Origin: Chlamydiota bacterium
Lineage (GTDB): Bacteria > Chlamydiota > Chlamydiia > Chlamydiales > JAJFMB01
NCBI GenBank assembly: GCA_021772355.1
Contig: JAJFMB010000281.1
Span: 1 to 11,497 of the forward strand
Reading direction: 5' to 3'
DNA length: 11,497 bases
Shown here: one piece after another, positions 1 to 7,456 of the stretch
Position numbering within the stretch: the stretch's first letter is position 1
How the letters are laid out: every line of letters starts with the position of its first letter
Program-made: the position numbers and the translations under genes
Notes under the pieces: model-generated
Told to the model about the DNA's origin: nothing
Seen by the model: the letters and a program-made list of their open reading frames with translations, nothing else
The model's database searches: none

Positions 1-82
1 TAGTCTCAAAGAATGGATTTGTGCCGGATGCTTTCAGGGCCTCAGGGGCTATGGTTATTTCGCTTGGCGTTAACAAGTGGGA
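1..82. other. Window edge; open frame continuing past the stop of the 782-residue gene
   Basis: No complete gene fits here. On the minus strand the frame of the upstream 782-residue gene stays open after its TAA stop (83-85) all the way to the window edge, about 27 codons, and reads as ordinary protein sequence (for example TPSEITIAPEALKASG). No ATG or GTG occurs in that stretch on the minus strand; a TTG at 74-76 is the only usual alternative start. It may be the beginning of another gene, the remnant of a longer C terminus, or chance. No clear terminator hairpin with a T-run was seen after the stop. Confidence 0.3.
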
Positions 83-2431
83 TTAACGGGATATCTTGGT
101 TAAGATAGGATGAGGTGTTTTTTCTTTCCAAATGCCGTAACCAATTATTTTTATCCAAAGATCAATAAAAAGACGGGGATTTAAGCGCGTAACTTTAAAT
201 GCTACTAAGCTAAACTGTTCAGCAAGCTGTTCTGTTTCAGTGGATGTAGGAAGTAAGATATTATGATCTAGCCCAAAGAAAAAGAGCTTATTAAAGCACG
301 AGATTTGTTCTGGCGAGCGCACTGTTGGTACTAGCGCTTTAAGATATACTGTATAAGCTTGTCGCACAGCAGCTGCGTTTGCAGAAATGGAGCGCGCAGT
401 GCCGTTAAGGCCCCCAAGAAATTCAGTAAGCGCTTCAAGAGAGGCGGGTTGTATTTTAAGAAGAGCCTTCAACAGTTGAAGTTGTTCTTCGCCGTTCGTA
501 AAACTATCCGGATTTTGTAAGAATATTTGATGTGCCAGCCTAAAATCATACTGAATAATACAACGAAAAAGAGGTCGAATAAGCGGTTGTTGTTGTGGAA
601 GAGTTTTATCTTGCAGAGAAGCTTTATACAATTCTATGGCTATCTTATGGTGATCGGGATCTTTTGACTCTGCAAGAGCTGTGATCCATGCGGCATGATG
701 CCTTAGGTCATTTGAAGCGTAAGAGGTCATTAACTCAGGGAAAAAAACTTTCATCTGCGCTTTGACACTTTCATCTTCAAGATCATAAAATGCTTTGATT
801 AAAAGTAGGGAGGATTCTCTGTCCATATGCGATTGGCTCAGTAGAAAAAAAGACAGTTTTTTTACAAAAAGACTTTGAGAGTTGAGACCCGGCTTGAGAT
901 TATTCGGTAGTGCTAATGTTGTTCTATCAGTTGTAGGAGTTAAAATATCTAATAGTTGATAGGCATAGAGAGAATCTGGGTGCTTGTGAAAATAATCTAA
1001 GACACTTTGAAATGCCCTATTGGGATCAAAGGGGAGGAGTAGAGTATTTCTTTTATCGATAAAGAGTTGCAAAGTGGGTTTCTTATGATGCTTTCGTAAA
1101 ACGGCCTTTGAATTTGGTTGCATTAAGCTACATAGTTCTAAGATGGCACTTACTATTTCAAAGGGAAGGTCGCTCTCTTTTAAGATAATACCGATTTGAT
1201 GAAGAGCAGGGAGATTTTCCGGATTGGGAATGTAGCAATCAAGGAAAAACTGATACGTTTTGTCGATAATCTGTTTTTTTTGATCATCACTAACGTGGGA
1301 AGGTAAGTGAGATAAGGTATTGAAGAGGATCGCAAAAATAGCATAAGGATCGTGTAAATGATGGCTGAGGCGGACCACGCTAAGTAACTTGGGAAGTTCT
1401 TTAACATCTTGAATACAGTCGAAAAGCGCATCCATTTTTTCTTTCGCCTGTAGGCAAACCTTTCCCCGAGTATATAGCGACATTAGTAAAGGCCAGGCAA
1501 ATTTATTGCTTTTTTTAGGATTGCCGTTGAAGTTGACGACGCCGGCTGCAATAAGGGGAAGAGATGCCCATCCTCTTTCTACGTCTCCAATAAGCGTTGC
1601 AAATGAACAAGAAGAATTTTCCATTAACTGGAGTACTGACAGGCGAATAGCGTCATGCACAAAGAGGTAGAGGTTCACAAGGTGTTTGACAAGAACCAGC
1701 TCAACGCTGCTCTGATGGTTTTCTTGTGATCTTGCCTCAAAAGAGTTGATGAAAAAATGGTCACCCAATTCGCTTTTTACGGGGAATCTTTTAGATAGAC
1801 CATGATTTTTTACTGTGGAATATTCATTAGAATCGCTGGAAATTTTTTGAGCAAAGTACCCAATTAGACTGTTTGATAAATTTGCCAGTTGCTCCTCGCT
1901 TATCTCCTTAAATTCGATGCGAAAATCATGATCTTCCGGACGTCGCATTAACGAGGCTTCAATTTCAGGAGAAATCAGTTCATCAACATTATCAACGCCA
2001 AGGGCAATAAAAGCTTTTTTGAAGTATTCAACTCCCATAATCCAAGGCGCAGTGCTCCCGACAATGAACACTTTATCAAGAGAAATCCCATAGACCTGTT
2101 CTGCATTATTTTTCAGAAAGAGACATAATTCAGAAAGGGTTGTCTCTATCGTATGATGACCTATTTGAACTTTTACCGGTTCATGTATGAGTGTCTTCAA
2201 CCGTAGCTGCGCATCAGAACTGTTTAGAATAGGAAGGAACACGTTGCTTATTTTTTCGGGAATAATCATTCCTTCGTCATCGATGATCCCTAAGGCATAG
2301 AGTTTGTTTAGAAAGCGGTCTTGTTCACAATGGGAAGGCCAGGGGTCCTTTACTGTTTCGGTCGGAACCTCTGGGATGTGCTGATGTAAATCATGAGCTA
2401 AAGCTGCTTTTTGAACGGGAGGAGTTTTCAT
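83..2431 (-). CDS. Large hypothetical protein (782 aa) with possible nucleotidyltransferase-like N-terminal motif
   Basis: I do not recognise this protein as a named family. It begins at ATG 2429-2431 and ends with TAA at 83-85. There is no signal peptide or membrane segment, so it is probably cytoplasmic or exported without a Sec signal. Residues 121-133 (VFIVGSTAPWIMG) followed by RRPEDHDFRIEF at about 163-174 resemble the G-S ... D-x-D arrangement of the DNA polymerase beta/poly(A) polymerase nucleotidyltransferase fold (G125-S126, D167, D169). E244 in the strand-like SSVELVLV is a possible third carboxylate. The spacing between the two motifs is longer than in classical members, so this is tentative. 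Residues from about 330 to the end are almost entirely helical in character, suggesting alpha-alpha repeats. No Shine-Dalgarno sequence is obvious before the start. The gene stands alone, divergent from the sugar-oxidation operon. The reading frame is secure; the function is not. Confidence 0.85.
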   Translation of the reverse strand: MKTPPVQKAALAHDLHQHIPEVPTETVKDPWPSHCEQDRFLNKLYALGIIDDEGMIIPEKISNVFLPILNSSDAQLRLKTLIHEPVKVQIGHHTIETTLSELCLFLKNNAEQVYGISLDKVFIVGSTAPWIMGVEYFKKAFIALGVDNVDELISPEIEASLMRRPEDHDFRIEFKEISEEQLANLSNSLIGYFAQKISSDSNEYSTVKNHGLSKRFPVKSELGDHFFINSFEARSQENHQSSVELVLVKHLVNLYLFVHDAIRLSVLQLMENSSCSFATLIGDVERGWASLPLIAAGVVNFNGNPKKSNKFAWPLLMSLYTRGKVCLQAKEKMDALFDCIQDVKELPKLLSVVRLSHHLHDPYAIFAILFNTLSHLPSHVSDDQKKQIIDKTYQFFLDCYIPNPENLPALHQIGIILKESDLPFEIVSAILELCSLMQPNSKAVLRKHHKKPTLQLFIDKRNTLLLPFDPNRAFQSVLDYFHKHPDSLYAYQLLDILTPTTDRTTLALPNNLKPGLNSQSLFVKKLSFFLLSQSHMDRESSLLLIKAFYDLEDESVKAQMKVFFPELMTSYASNDLRHHAAWITALAESKDPDHHKIAIELYKASLQDKTLPQQQPLIRPLFRCIIQYDFRLAHQIFLQNPDSFTNGEEQLQLLKALLKIQPASLEALTEFLGGLNGTARSISANAAAVRQAYTVYLKALVPTVRSPEQISCFNKLFFFGLDHNILLPTSTETEQLAEQFSLVAFKVTRLNPRLFIDLWIKIIGYGIWKEKTPHPILTKISR

Positions 2432-2487
2432 TTATTATTTTGTTATGAGAATAAAAAAAAAGGTTATTTTTTAGAATTAGGACAGAG

Positions 2488-2496
2488 ATTATAGCA
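2488..2496 (-). promoter_or_regulatory. Extended -10 promoter for the 782-residue gene
   Basis: On the minus strand the sequence reads TGCTATAAT: a perfect TATAAT hexamer (2488-2493) with the TG of an extended -10 element one base upstream. The -35 region 16-18 bp further upstream is poor (TTCCTT-like), which is usual for extended -10 promoters. Transcription would start near 2481, giving a leader of about 50 nt. The same nine bases precede the 257-residue Sel1 gene at 9047-9055. Confidence 0.5.
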
Positions 2497-2539
2497 CAAT
2501 TTAAGGTTTAAGGAAAGAATGATCAATTTGAAAAAAGAT

Positions 2540-2568
2540 TTGTCATAAAATCTCGTGCACGTTATGAA
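2540..2568 (+). promoter_or_regulatory. Candidate sigma70 promoter for the sugar-oxidation operon
   Basis: TTGTCA (2540-2545, five of six matches to TTGACA) is followed after 17 bp by TATGAA (2563-2568, four of six to TATAAT). The predicted start near 2575 leaves a leader of about 20 nt before the ATG at 2597. It lies back to back with the minus-strand promoter at 2488-2496. No operator palindrome was evident between them. AT-rich surroundings make chance matches likely, so this is moderate evidence only. Confidence 0.35.
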
Positions 2569-2596
2569 TAAATTTTTATTTAAATAGGTTTGATTA

Positions 2597-3712
2597 ATGA
2601 AAGCGGTAGCACTATTTCAAGAAAATGCAGAGATAAAACTCATAGACGTTTCAGAACCGGCTCTCACCTTGCCAGATCATGTGAAACTGCGCGTTCTTCA
2701 GGTGGGGATTTGCGGGACAGACCGTGAAGAAGCTTCCGGCGGAAGGGCTGATGCTCCTGAAGGGGAAAAATATTTAATTATTGGTCATGAGATGTTGGGG
2801 CAAGTTGTTGAAGTTGGCAAGGCTGTCACATCTGTAAAACCTGGCGACATTGCTATTTTTACTGTGCGTCGCGGTTGTGAAAAGTGCCCCTCTTGTCTTA
2901 TGGGCCGCCCTGATATGTGCTACACGGGGAATTACAAGGAGCGTGGCATTAAAGAGCTTCATGGCTATCAAACCGAGTTTGCTGTTGATAGAGAAAAATA
3001 TTTAATCAAAGTGCCGAAAGAGATTGTTGATTTTGCCGTATTAGCTGAACCGATGTCTGTTGTTGAAAAAGCAATTGATGAGGCTGTGCGCGTGCAGGTG
3101 GCGCGTTTGCCGGAGGCTGCTGAAGAGAGTCAGTGGATGCGTGGCAAGCAAGTGTTGGTTGCCGGGCTTGGACCAATCGGATTACTCGCAGCTCTTGCAC
3201 TTAGATTGCGAGGTGCCAAAGTAATTGGGTTGGATATTGTCGACGGTTCGACAGCACGCCCTAAAATCTTAGAGGAAATGGGTGGAAAATACATTGACGG
3301 ACGTGTCGTTAAACCGGAAACATACGACGAACATTTTGGACAGATCGATGCGATTATAGAAGCCACAGGGATTGCGATGCTCGATTTTGAGCTGATTGAA
3401 GCACTCGGCGTTAATGGTGTTTTTGTGCTTACCGGAATTCCGGGCGGTCATCGCCCGATTAGCATTGATGGTTCGGATCTAATGCAAAAACTTGTCCTAA
3501 AAAATCAGGTGGTTATCGGAAGTGTTAATGCTAGCGAAGCGCATTTTCAAAGAGCTGTCGACGATTTAGTTCAAGGAGCGAAGATGTGGCCGAATGTAAT
3601 GAAACAGCTCATCACCCATCGTGTGAAATGTGAAGACATGATGGACGTTTTAACCAAACATCCCGCAGATGAAATTAAGTCTGTGATCCAATGGTCAAAC
3701 CCGCAACTTTAA
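2597..3712 (+). CDS. Zinc-dependent glucose 1-dehydrogenase, archaeal-type MDR family
   Basis: This 371-residue protein would oxidise glucose (or a related aldose) to the lactone using NAD(P)+ in the cytoplasm. It is a medium-chain dehydrogenase with the hallmarks of the Sulfolobus/Thermoplasma glucose dehydrogenases. The catalytic-zinc residues are C39 (GICGTD), H64-E65 (GHE) and probably E151 (AEPMSVVEKA). The structural-zinc cysteines are C94, C97, C100 and C108, in a stretch VRRGCEKC...GRPDMC, followed by a typical YKERGI..LHG. The Rossmann loop GLGPIG is at 190-195. D213 sits at the end of the second Rossmann strand, where NADP-using homologues carry Asn/Arg, which suggests NAD+ preference (inference). 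Length is normal for the family. It is the first gene of an operon: the GMC gene starts 10 bp after its stop. Substrate could be another sugar or polyol. Confidence 0.88.
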   Translation: MKAVALFQENAEIKLIDVSEPALTLPDHVKLRVLQVGICGTDREEASGGRADAPEGEKYLIIGHEMLGQVVEVGKAVTSVKPGDIAIFTVRRGCEKCPSCLMGRPDMCYTGNYKERGIKELHGYQTEFAVDREKYLIKVPKEIVDFAVLAEPMSVVEKAIDEAVRVQVARLPEAAEESQWMRGKQVLVAGLGPIGLLAALALRLRGAKVIGLDIVDGSTARPKILEEMGGKYIDGRVVKPETYDEHFGQIDAIIEATGIAMLDFELIEALGVNGVFVLTGIPGGHRPISIDGSDLMQKLVLKNQVVIGSVNASEAHFQRAVDDLVQGAKMWPNVMKQLITHRVKCEDMMDVLTKHPADEIKSVIQWSNPQL

Positions 3713-3722
3713 GGAAATAGAT

Positions 3723-5261
3723 ATGTCCGAAGAATACGACGTCATTATTATCGGAACAGGAGCCGGCGGAGGTACGATGGCTCATAGCCTGGCACCTACC
3801 GGTAAACGAATTCTGATCATAGAAAGAGGTGATTTTCTAGAAAGGGAAAAGGAGAACTGGGAGCCTGCGTCGCTGTTTTTGCAAAATCGCTATACGACTG
3901 AGGAGATGTGGGAGGATAAAGACCGGAACAAATTTCGGCCGCAAGAGCACTACTTTGTAGGAGGTAAAACTAAGTTCTATGGAGCAGCTCTTTTACGTCT
4001 TCGTGAAGAGGATTTTGGCGAGATTCATCATAAAGGGGGAGTATCACCTGCGTGGCCACTGTCTTATAAGGATTTTAAACCCTACTATCTCAAAGCAGAG
4101 ACACTTTACAGTGTCCATGGAGAGCGCGGTGCTGATCCCACTGAACCGAAAGAAGAAGCACCATTTCCTTGTCCTCCACTACGCAATGAACCTCGTATTC
4201 AGGAGATTTTCAATAGTCTTAAGGAAGAGCACCTTCGTCCTTTTCCTCTACCTATAGGGATTCGTCTAAATGAGGAAAATCGGGAAAAAAGCGAATGCAT
4301 TCGCTGCGACACCTGTGATGGTTTTCCCTGTCTCGTTGATGCTAAAGCTGATGCTCACACCACTTGTATTAGGCATATTGAAGACCTTGAGAATGTCACT
4401 TTGCTGACCAATACCAAAGCGTTGCGGCTAAATACTGATTCAAGTGGTCGTAAGGTAACGGAGGTTGAGGTTGAGCGTGATGGAAAAAAAGAGACGTTCC
4501 GCGCCAAAACATTTATTATCTCTTGCAGCGCGGTTAATTCGGCTGCACTATTGTTACGTTCCAAAAACGACAAGCATCCCAATGGTCTTGCTAACTCATC
4601 TGATATGGTGGGAAGACACTATATGTGCCATAACAACTCCGCAATCGTCGCGATTTCACGCAAATTTAATGATACAAAGTTTCAGAAGACACTTGCGATC
4701 AACGATTTTTATTTTAAAGGGCCTGACTGGCCGTATCCTCTCGGCCATATCCAACTTCTTGGCAAAGTCAAAAAGGAGATGCTTGAGGGGGATGCGCCGA
4801 TGGTAACACCGGGAATGGCGCTTGAATATATGGCGGATCATTCTGTTGGTTGGTGGATTACGACAGAGGATTTACCTGATCCCGACAATCGCGTTACGCT
4901 CACTAAAGATGATGACATATGTTTGCACTACACTCCTAATAACGAAGAATCGCACAAACGTCTTTTAAAAACGCTTGAGGATATTCTTAAGAAAGTTGAT
5001 GGAGTGACGCATTTTTTACCAAGTTCCATTTACTTTGCAAAAAAGATTCCATTAGCAGCTTGCGCCCACCAAGTTGGAACCTGCCGTTTTGGAGAAGATC
5101 CGAAAACATCGGTGTTAAATACCGAGTGCCGCGCGCACGACTGCGACAATCTTTACGTGGTTGATGGTAGCTTTTTCCCTTCTAGCTCGTCGGTAAATCC
5201 AGGTCTTACGATTATTGCTAACTCTCTAAGAGTCGCAGACATTTTAAAAAGCAGGATTTAG
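3723..5261 (+). CDS. GMC-family FAD-dependent oxidoreductase with a four-cysteine motif
   Basis: This 512-residue flavoprotein belongs to the glucose-methanol-choline oxidoreductase family, whose members oxidise alcohol groups of sugars, polyols or choline. The FAD-binding GTGAGG (11-16) and the strand-end acidic E34 (LIIERG) are at the N terminus. The GGKTKFYGAALLR segment near residue 80 fits the FAD-contacting GG(S/K)...N/Y-G region. The C-terminal domain has HQVGTCRFG with the likely active-site H449, and VDGSFFPSSSSVNPG with N492 as the partner residue, a His/Asn pair as in choline-oxidase-type enzymes. C192, C195, C198 and C203 form a C-x2-C-x2-C-x4-C cluster absent from textbook GMC enzymes. 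No signal peptide or twin-arginine motif is present, so it should be cytoplasmic. AAGGA (3711-3715), overlapping the previous stop codon, is a good ribosome site 7 nt from the ATG. Substrate and electron acceptor are unknown. Confidence 0.88.
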   Translation: MSEEYDVIIIGTGAGGGTMAHSLAPTGKRILIIERGDFLEREKENWEPASLFLQNRYTTEEMWEDKDRNKFRPQEHYFVGGKTKFYGAALLRLREEDFGEIHHKGGVSPAWPLSYKDFKPYYLKAETLYSVHGERGADPTEPKEEAPFPCPPLRNEPRIQEIFNSLKEEHLRPFPLPIGIRLNEENREKSECIRCDTCDGFPCLVDAKADAHTTCIRHIEDLENVTLLTNTKALRLNTDSSGRKVTEVEVERDGKKETFRAKTFIISCSAVNSAALLLRSKNDKHPNGLANSSDMVGRHYMCHNNSAIVAISRKFNDTKFQKTLAINDFYFKGPDWPYPLGHIQLLGKVKKEMLEGDAPMVTPGMALEYMADHSVGWWITTEDLPDPDNRVTLTKDDDICLHYTPNNEESHKRLLKTLEDILKKVDGVTHFLPSSIYFAKKIPLAACAHQVGTCRFGEDPKTSVLNTECRAHDCDNLYVVDGSFFPSSSSVNPGLTIIANSLRVADILKSRI

Positions 5262-5262
5262 T

Positions 5263-6438
5263 ATGAAGTGGGTTGAAATTCTTCTCCTTTATCTCATAGG
5301 GCTTATGCAAGGGATCGTCTTTGTGACGTTTCCGGCGGCAGGATCGTTGCTCACGAATGCTAACTACCACGATCTTTCTTCGGGAGAGTATGGTAGTTTA
5401 TTTATCCCTATGATTATTGGAGCAATTCTATCCTCCCTGGGCGGCGGAAAAATCGGCGCCAAAATTGGACTGCGTCCGGTTTTTTTAACCGGGCTTATGG
5501 CAAACTTAATTGCGATGCTCCTGTTTGCGTTTACTGCTCTGATTTTAAAAGCGCACACACTTGATTATATCGTTTTACTTATCGCGCTATTCTTCCTAGG
5601 ACTTGGCTTCGGCTCAACAATTACCATTCTAAATACCTACGTGGCAGAATTTTTTCCCGTTCGGACAGCTGTTGCTATGACGATATTACACACTCTACTC
5701 GGCATAGGAACGGCAGTATCGCCTCTCTTGTTCGATGTGTTTGTCAAAGTCAATGTCTGGTGGGGAGATCCGCTGCTATTGACGGGTGTATTTGCTCTTC
5801 TTTGGATTTTCAGTTGGCTGGTTGTTCGCGATGTGAAAAAACAAGGAAACGTGCAGGAATCTACCGGAACAACCTTGTCGTTTAACTTCTGGGTTTTTGT
5901 ACTGATTATCTTTTTTTACGGATATTGCGAGACTACATTTGGCAACTGGGCGACTATCTACCTGCATACCGAAAAACAGCTCACCGTCACTCAAGCAAGC
6001 TATGCGCTTTCACTGTTTTGGGGGATGGTTACAGTAGGACGGATCCTTGTGGCAATTCTCTCTTGCTTCTTAAGGCCGTCGCACATCTATGTCGTGCTAC
6101 CAATTTTGATTGTGATAGCTTTTGCGATCATTCCCGGTGTGTCAGGGCCCATGGCAAATATCATTATGTTTGGTTTTGGCGGGCTTGCTTGTTCGGGATG
6201 TTTTCCTTTGAGTTTTAGTATCAGTGAGAGTGATTTTCCCAATATAGCGTCGATTGTTTCAGGATCCTTGATGGCGTCCTATATGTTTGGTTATGGAGTC
6301 GCTGCCTATGGAATAGGTCTTGTTCATGAAGATGCCGGCATTTCACTCAATAGCGCCTACCTCTTCGCCATCCTACCGGCAGCACTTATGGCTCTTTTGG
6401 TCATCTTGCTTTTAAGATTGAGACAGGCGCGGGCTTAA
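5263..6438 (+). CDS. MFS transporter, fucose-permease-like sugar importer
   Basis: This 391-residue integral membrane protein has about 12 hydrophobic segments (roughly 4-24, 44-61, 73-95, 102-130, 135-161, 169-188, 208-233, 245-270, 274-292, 298-320, 327-352 and 363-385), with a hydrophilic loop near 189-206 between the two halves. The cytoplasmic motif-A-like GGKIGAKIGLRP (61-72) marks it as a major facilitator superfamily member. YGYCETTFGNWATIYL (219-234) followed by LFWGMVTVGR (251-260) is the pattern seen in fucose-permease-like sugar transporters. The start lies one base after the GMC stop, and AGGA (5253-5256) inside the last GMC codons serves as ribosome site, so the two genes are translationally coupled. 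Context points to import of the sugar oxidised by the two preceding enzymes; export cannot be excluded. The last 38 bp overlap the convergent Sel1 gene. Confidence 0.88.
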   Translation: MKWVEILLLYLIGLMQGIVFVTFPAAGSLLTNANYHDLSSGEYGSLFIPMIIGAILSSLGGGKIGAKIGLRPVFLTGLMANLIAMLLFAFTALILKAHTLDYIVLLIALFFLGLGFGSTITILNTYVAEFFPVRTAVAMTILHTLLGIGTAVSPLLFDVFVKVNVWWGDPLLLTGVFALLWIFSWLVVRDVKKQGNVQESTGTTLSFNFWVFVLIIFFYGYCETTFGNWATIYLHTEKQLTVTQASYALSLFWGMVTVGRILVAILSCFLRPSHIYVVLPILIVIAFAIIPGVSGPMANIIMFGFGGLACSGCFPLSFSISESDFPNIASIVSGSLMASYMFGYGVAAYGIGLVHEDAGISLNSAYLFAILPAALMALLVILLLRLRQARA

Positions 6439-7435
6439 GGTTGCAGGCTGTTCTTGGCACTTTTTTGGTTGTAAATCTGACGCGAGTCTGCTTCTTGGGA
6501 CCCTGAATTTTAAGTTCTTGACCGGCATTTTTGTTTAGTTCATGTATCTTAAGGGCATTCTTAGCTCTTGTGAGACCCTTGTCAGCGGCTTTTATGTACC
6601 ACTCCAAAGCTTCTTCTAGGTTTTTCTTAACAATGCGACCCTTTTCATAATAAAGACCAGTCTTGTATTGAGCTTCGGCATCTCCTTCTTCAGCAGCTGA
6701 TTGATACCACACAAAAGCCAACATCGGATCTCTATCGACACCAATTCCCCTGTGATAACAATGTGCCACTCGGCGCTGTGCTCTTGATGATCCTTTGCAG
6801 CCGGCTTTATAGAAATAGTTAAACGCCGTTTTGTTATCTATATCGACGCCAATGCCTTTTTCATAGCATTTACCAAGCTCTATTTCTGCATTAATATTTC
6901 CTTTTTCGGCAGCTTTTTGGAACCACTTAAAAGCTTTATCACCATTGTTATCATTGATATAACAACATCCAACGCCATATAAGACATCACCACTACCTTC
7001 ATTGAATAAGCGGTTTAATGCACTGTTATGGAAATTGTTAATGGAATCTACCAGTTTAGCATCTTTAGAGAAGTCGGGATCACTTTGAAAAAAGTACACT
7101 GAGTAGGTGATTGTATTTAGTTTGGAAAAGATGTTTTTACCGCTTAAGGCTGTTTTAACAAAATTCTCTTCAAATTGATTAAGAGCCTTTTTCATGGCGT
7201 TGTCACAAGCTTTTTGTTTATTGCCATAAACGAACCACTGGATCAATGAAATAATACGTCCTTTCCATGTAGAGCGCTGTGAGGTGTTGATTAGATAGAA
7301 ATTTCCTTTGCCATCGACACGAAGAGTGCAGGGATAGTAAGAGGTTGGGAATTTTTCAATATTAACTTGTGTCCCAAAAATCTGTTCTTTAATATCACTG
7401 CAAAAATTATTTATATTTTTTTCAAATGAAGGCAT
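6401..7435 (-). CDS. Sel1-repeat protein (344 aa) with basic C-terminal tail
   Basis: Fourth and last gene of the Sel1 array. Residues 1-147 are the shared N-terminal module (TLRVDGKGNF at 37-46, then RSTWKGRIIS at 54-63). Residues about 148-290 form four Sel1 repeats with typical A-x-W/Y-Y...AA-x-x-G patterns (KAFKWFQKAAEKGN, AFVWYQSAAEEGD, ALEWYIKAADKGL), and a partial fifth helix follows. The tail from 300 to 344 is basic, looks disordered and is absent from the three paralogs. It contains RVRF (318-321) and SILK (339-342), both matching protein phosphatase 1 docking motifs. No Sec signal peptide is seen. AAGAGA (7440-7445) lies 4 nt upstream of the ATG, and the preceding gene ends 21 bp away, so co-transcription is likely. 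Sel1 repeats are protein-interaction scaffolds; a host-directed role is inference. Confidence 0.85.
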   Translation of the reverse strand: MPSFEKNINNFCSDIKEQIFGTQVNIEKFPTSYYPCTLRVDGKGNFYLINTSQRSTWKGRIISLIQWFVYGNKQKACDNAMKKALNQFEENFVKTALSGKNIFSKLNTITYSVYFFQSDPDFSKDAKLVDSINNFHNSALNRLFNEGSGDVLYGVGCCYINDNNGDKAFKWFQKAAEKGNINAEIELGKCYEKGIGVDIDNKTAFNYFYKAGCKGSSRAQRRVAHCYHRGIGVDRDPMLAFVWYQSAAEEGDAEAQYKTGLYYEKGRIVKKNLEEALEWYIKAADKGLTRAKNALKIHELNKNAGQELKIQGPKKQTRVRFTTKKVPRTACNLKPAPVSILKAR

Positions 7436-7456
7436 GAAGTCTCTTGGGTTCTCTAT

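Noticed and set aside
2432..2596. Small RNA, riboswitch or operator in the divergent 165-bp region
   Set aside because: Only promoter-like hexamers and A/T runs are seen; no stable hairpin or conserved aptamer pattern could be recognised by eye.
4465..4806. 113-codon open frame on the plus strand inside the GMC gene
   Set aside because: It lies wholly within a gene with clear FAD and GMC motifs, and its translation has no domain-like pattern; it is a frame shadow.
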